Shown: positions 21,815-22,225 of the stretch, one piece after another
Numbering within the stretch: the stretch's first letter is position 1
Layout of the letters: each line of letters starts with the position of its first letter
Source: Apostichopus leukothele
Taxonomy: Eukaryota; Echinodermata; Holothuroidea; Aspidochirotida; Stichopodidae
Length of the DNA: 22,225 nucleotides
Direction of reading: 5' to 3'
Assembly: GCA_010014835.2 (NCBI GenBank)
Contig: JAAAKB020000024.1
Coordinates: forward strand, 1,358,082 to 1,380,306
Position numbers and translations under genes: made by a program
Notes under the pieces: generated by a model
The model's input: only the letters and a program-made list of their open reading frames with translations
Database searches by the model: none
What the model was told of the DNA's origin: nothing

Positions 21815-22046
21815 GAGAACGTTTAGTCAATCGGTGTAATATTAGACAGCTCTATGTCTTTGGAGAACACAATGAAATTCTTAGTACGTGAAGAAGTACA
21901 AGCTTCCTGGTAGGCTTACGGAAAACTGAGAGTGCCATCATGACTGGTGAACGTGTCAACTATTCACTGAGGGGTAGCATACTATTATACTTCGCGAATT
22001 ATGCGACGCAACTGTATAAACTTCCCTTTCCTTTGACGACAAGACA

Positions 22047-22075
22047 TAAATAATAATAATAATAATAATAATAAT
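22047..22075. repeat. (TAA)n microsatellite
   Basis: About nine TAA units ending in TAATGG. Such runs often head the dispersed repeat seen at 14058, but the core of that repeat does not follow here. Confidence 0.95.
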
Positions 22076-22110
22076 GGAAGATAATAGGACGTGAACCGGT
22101 TCAATGAAAC

Positions 22111-22185
22111 CTTATGGTAAAGCTCTAGCTTTAGGTACCTTTAACGGAAAGGCACGTTGTAGTGCTTTTGCGAGTATACCATAAG
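22111..22185. repeat. 75-bp inverted repeat ending CTTATGGTA / TACCATAAG
   Basis: Perfect 9-base arms at 22111-22119 and 22177-22185. Just inside the left arm is a near-palindrome AAAGCTCTAGCTTT. No target-site duplication is obvious. It may be a tiny MITE relic, a stem-loop or chance. Confidence 0.4.
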
Positions 22186-22225
22186 CTGTCCCACTCTAAA
22201 TAGGTGCAACTTAGAAATACCAAGT

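Overview
The window is eukaryotic, animal, non-coding-rich DNA: AT-rich, full of microsatellites and minisatellites, with one 100-base assembly gap and no operon-like gene packing. The only product I can name with confidence is the terminal exon of an inhibitory Smad (Smad6/7), a bilaterian TGF-beta/BMP pathway gene. A dispersed repeat with the core 'GACTTATATCGCGCC...AAGGCGCTTTACAG' looks like repeats I associate with echinoderms and other marine invertebrates, so a sea cucumber or sea urchin relative is my best guess. That placement is inference from memory, not proven.

Layout: 1-11292 has no gene I can support. It holds several short tandem repeats (67-bp x2 at 3735, 37-bp x3 at 4713, 34-bp x2 at 9725) and the gap at 10975-11074. 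At 11293-11611 on the minus strand is a plausible exon for a small secreted protein: signal peptide plus an acidic, proline-rich mature part, with a good splice acceptor upstream of the ATG. Its presumed upstream intron (about 11612-13473) contains a probable hAT-like non-autonomous DNA transposon (12116-13049). That region ends in a 22-bp x3 repeat in which every unit carries a perfect GTAAGT splice donor on the same minus strand.

At 14460-15001 on the plus strand is the Smad6/7 MH2 exon. Its 3' UTR runs into a 23-bp minisatellite whose first copies carry poly(A) signals. From about 15800 to 21440 I see no gene. The last 800 bases hold a TATA plus initiator arrangement with textbook spacing, a 49-codon open stretch and a small inverted repeat; these could mark the 5' end of another gene beyond the window, but only weakly.

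How the parts relate: if the earlier Smad6/7 exons lie to the left of the window (I could not find them inside it), the secreted-protein gene is nested on the opposite strand in a long Smad6/7 intron. No viral or retroviral element, tRNA, rRNA or CRISPR array was seen.
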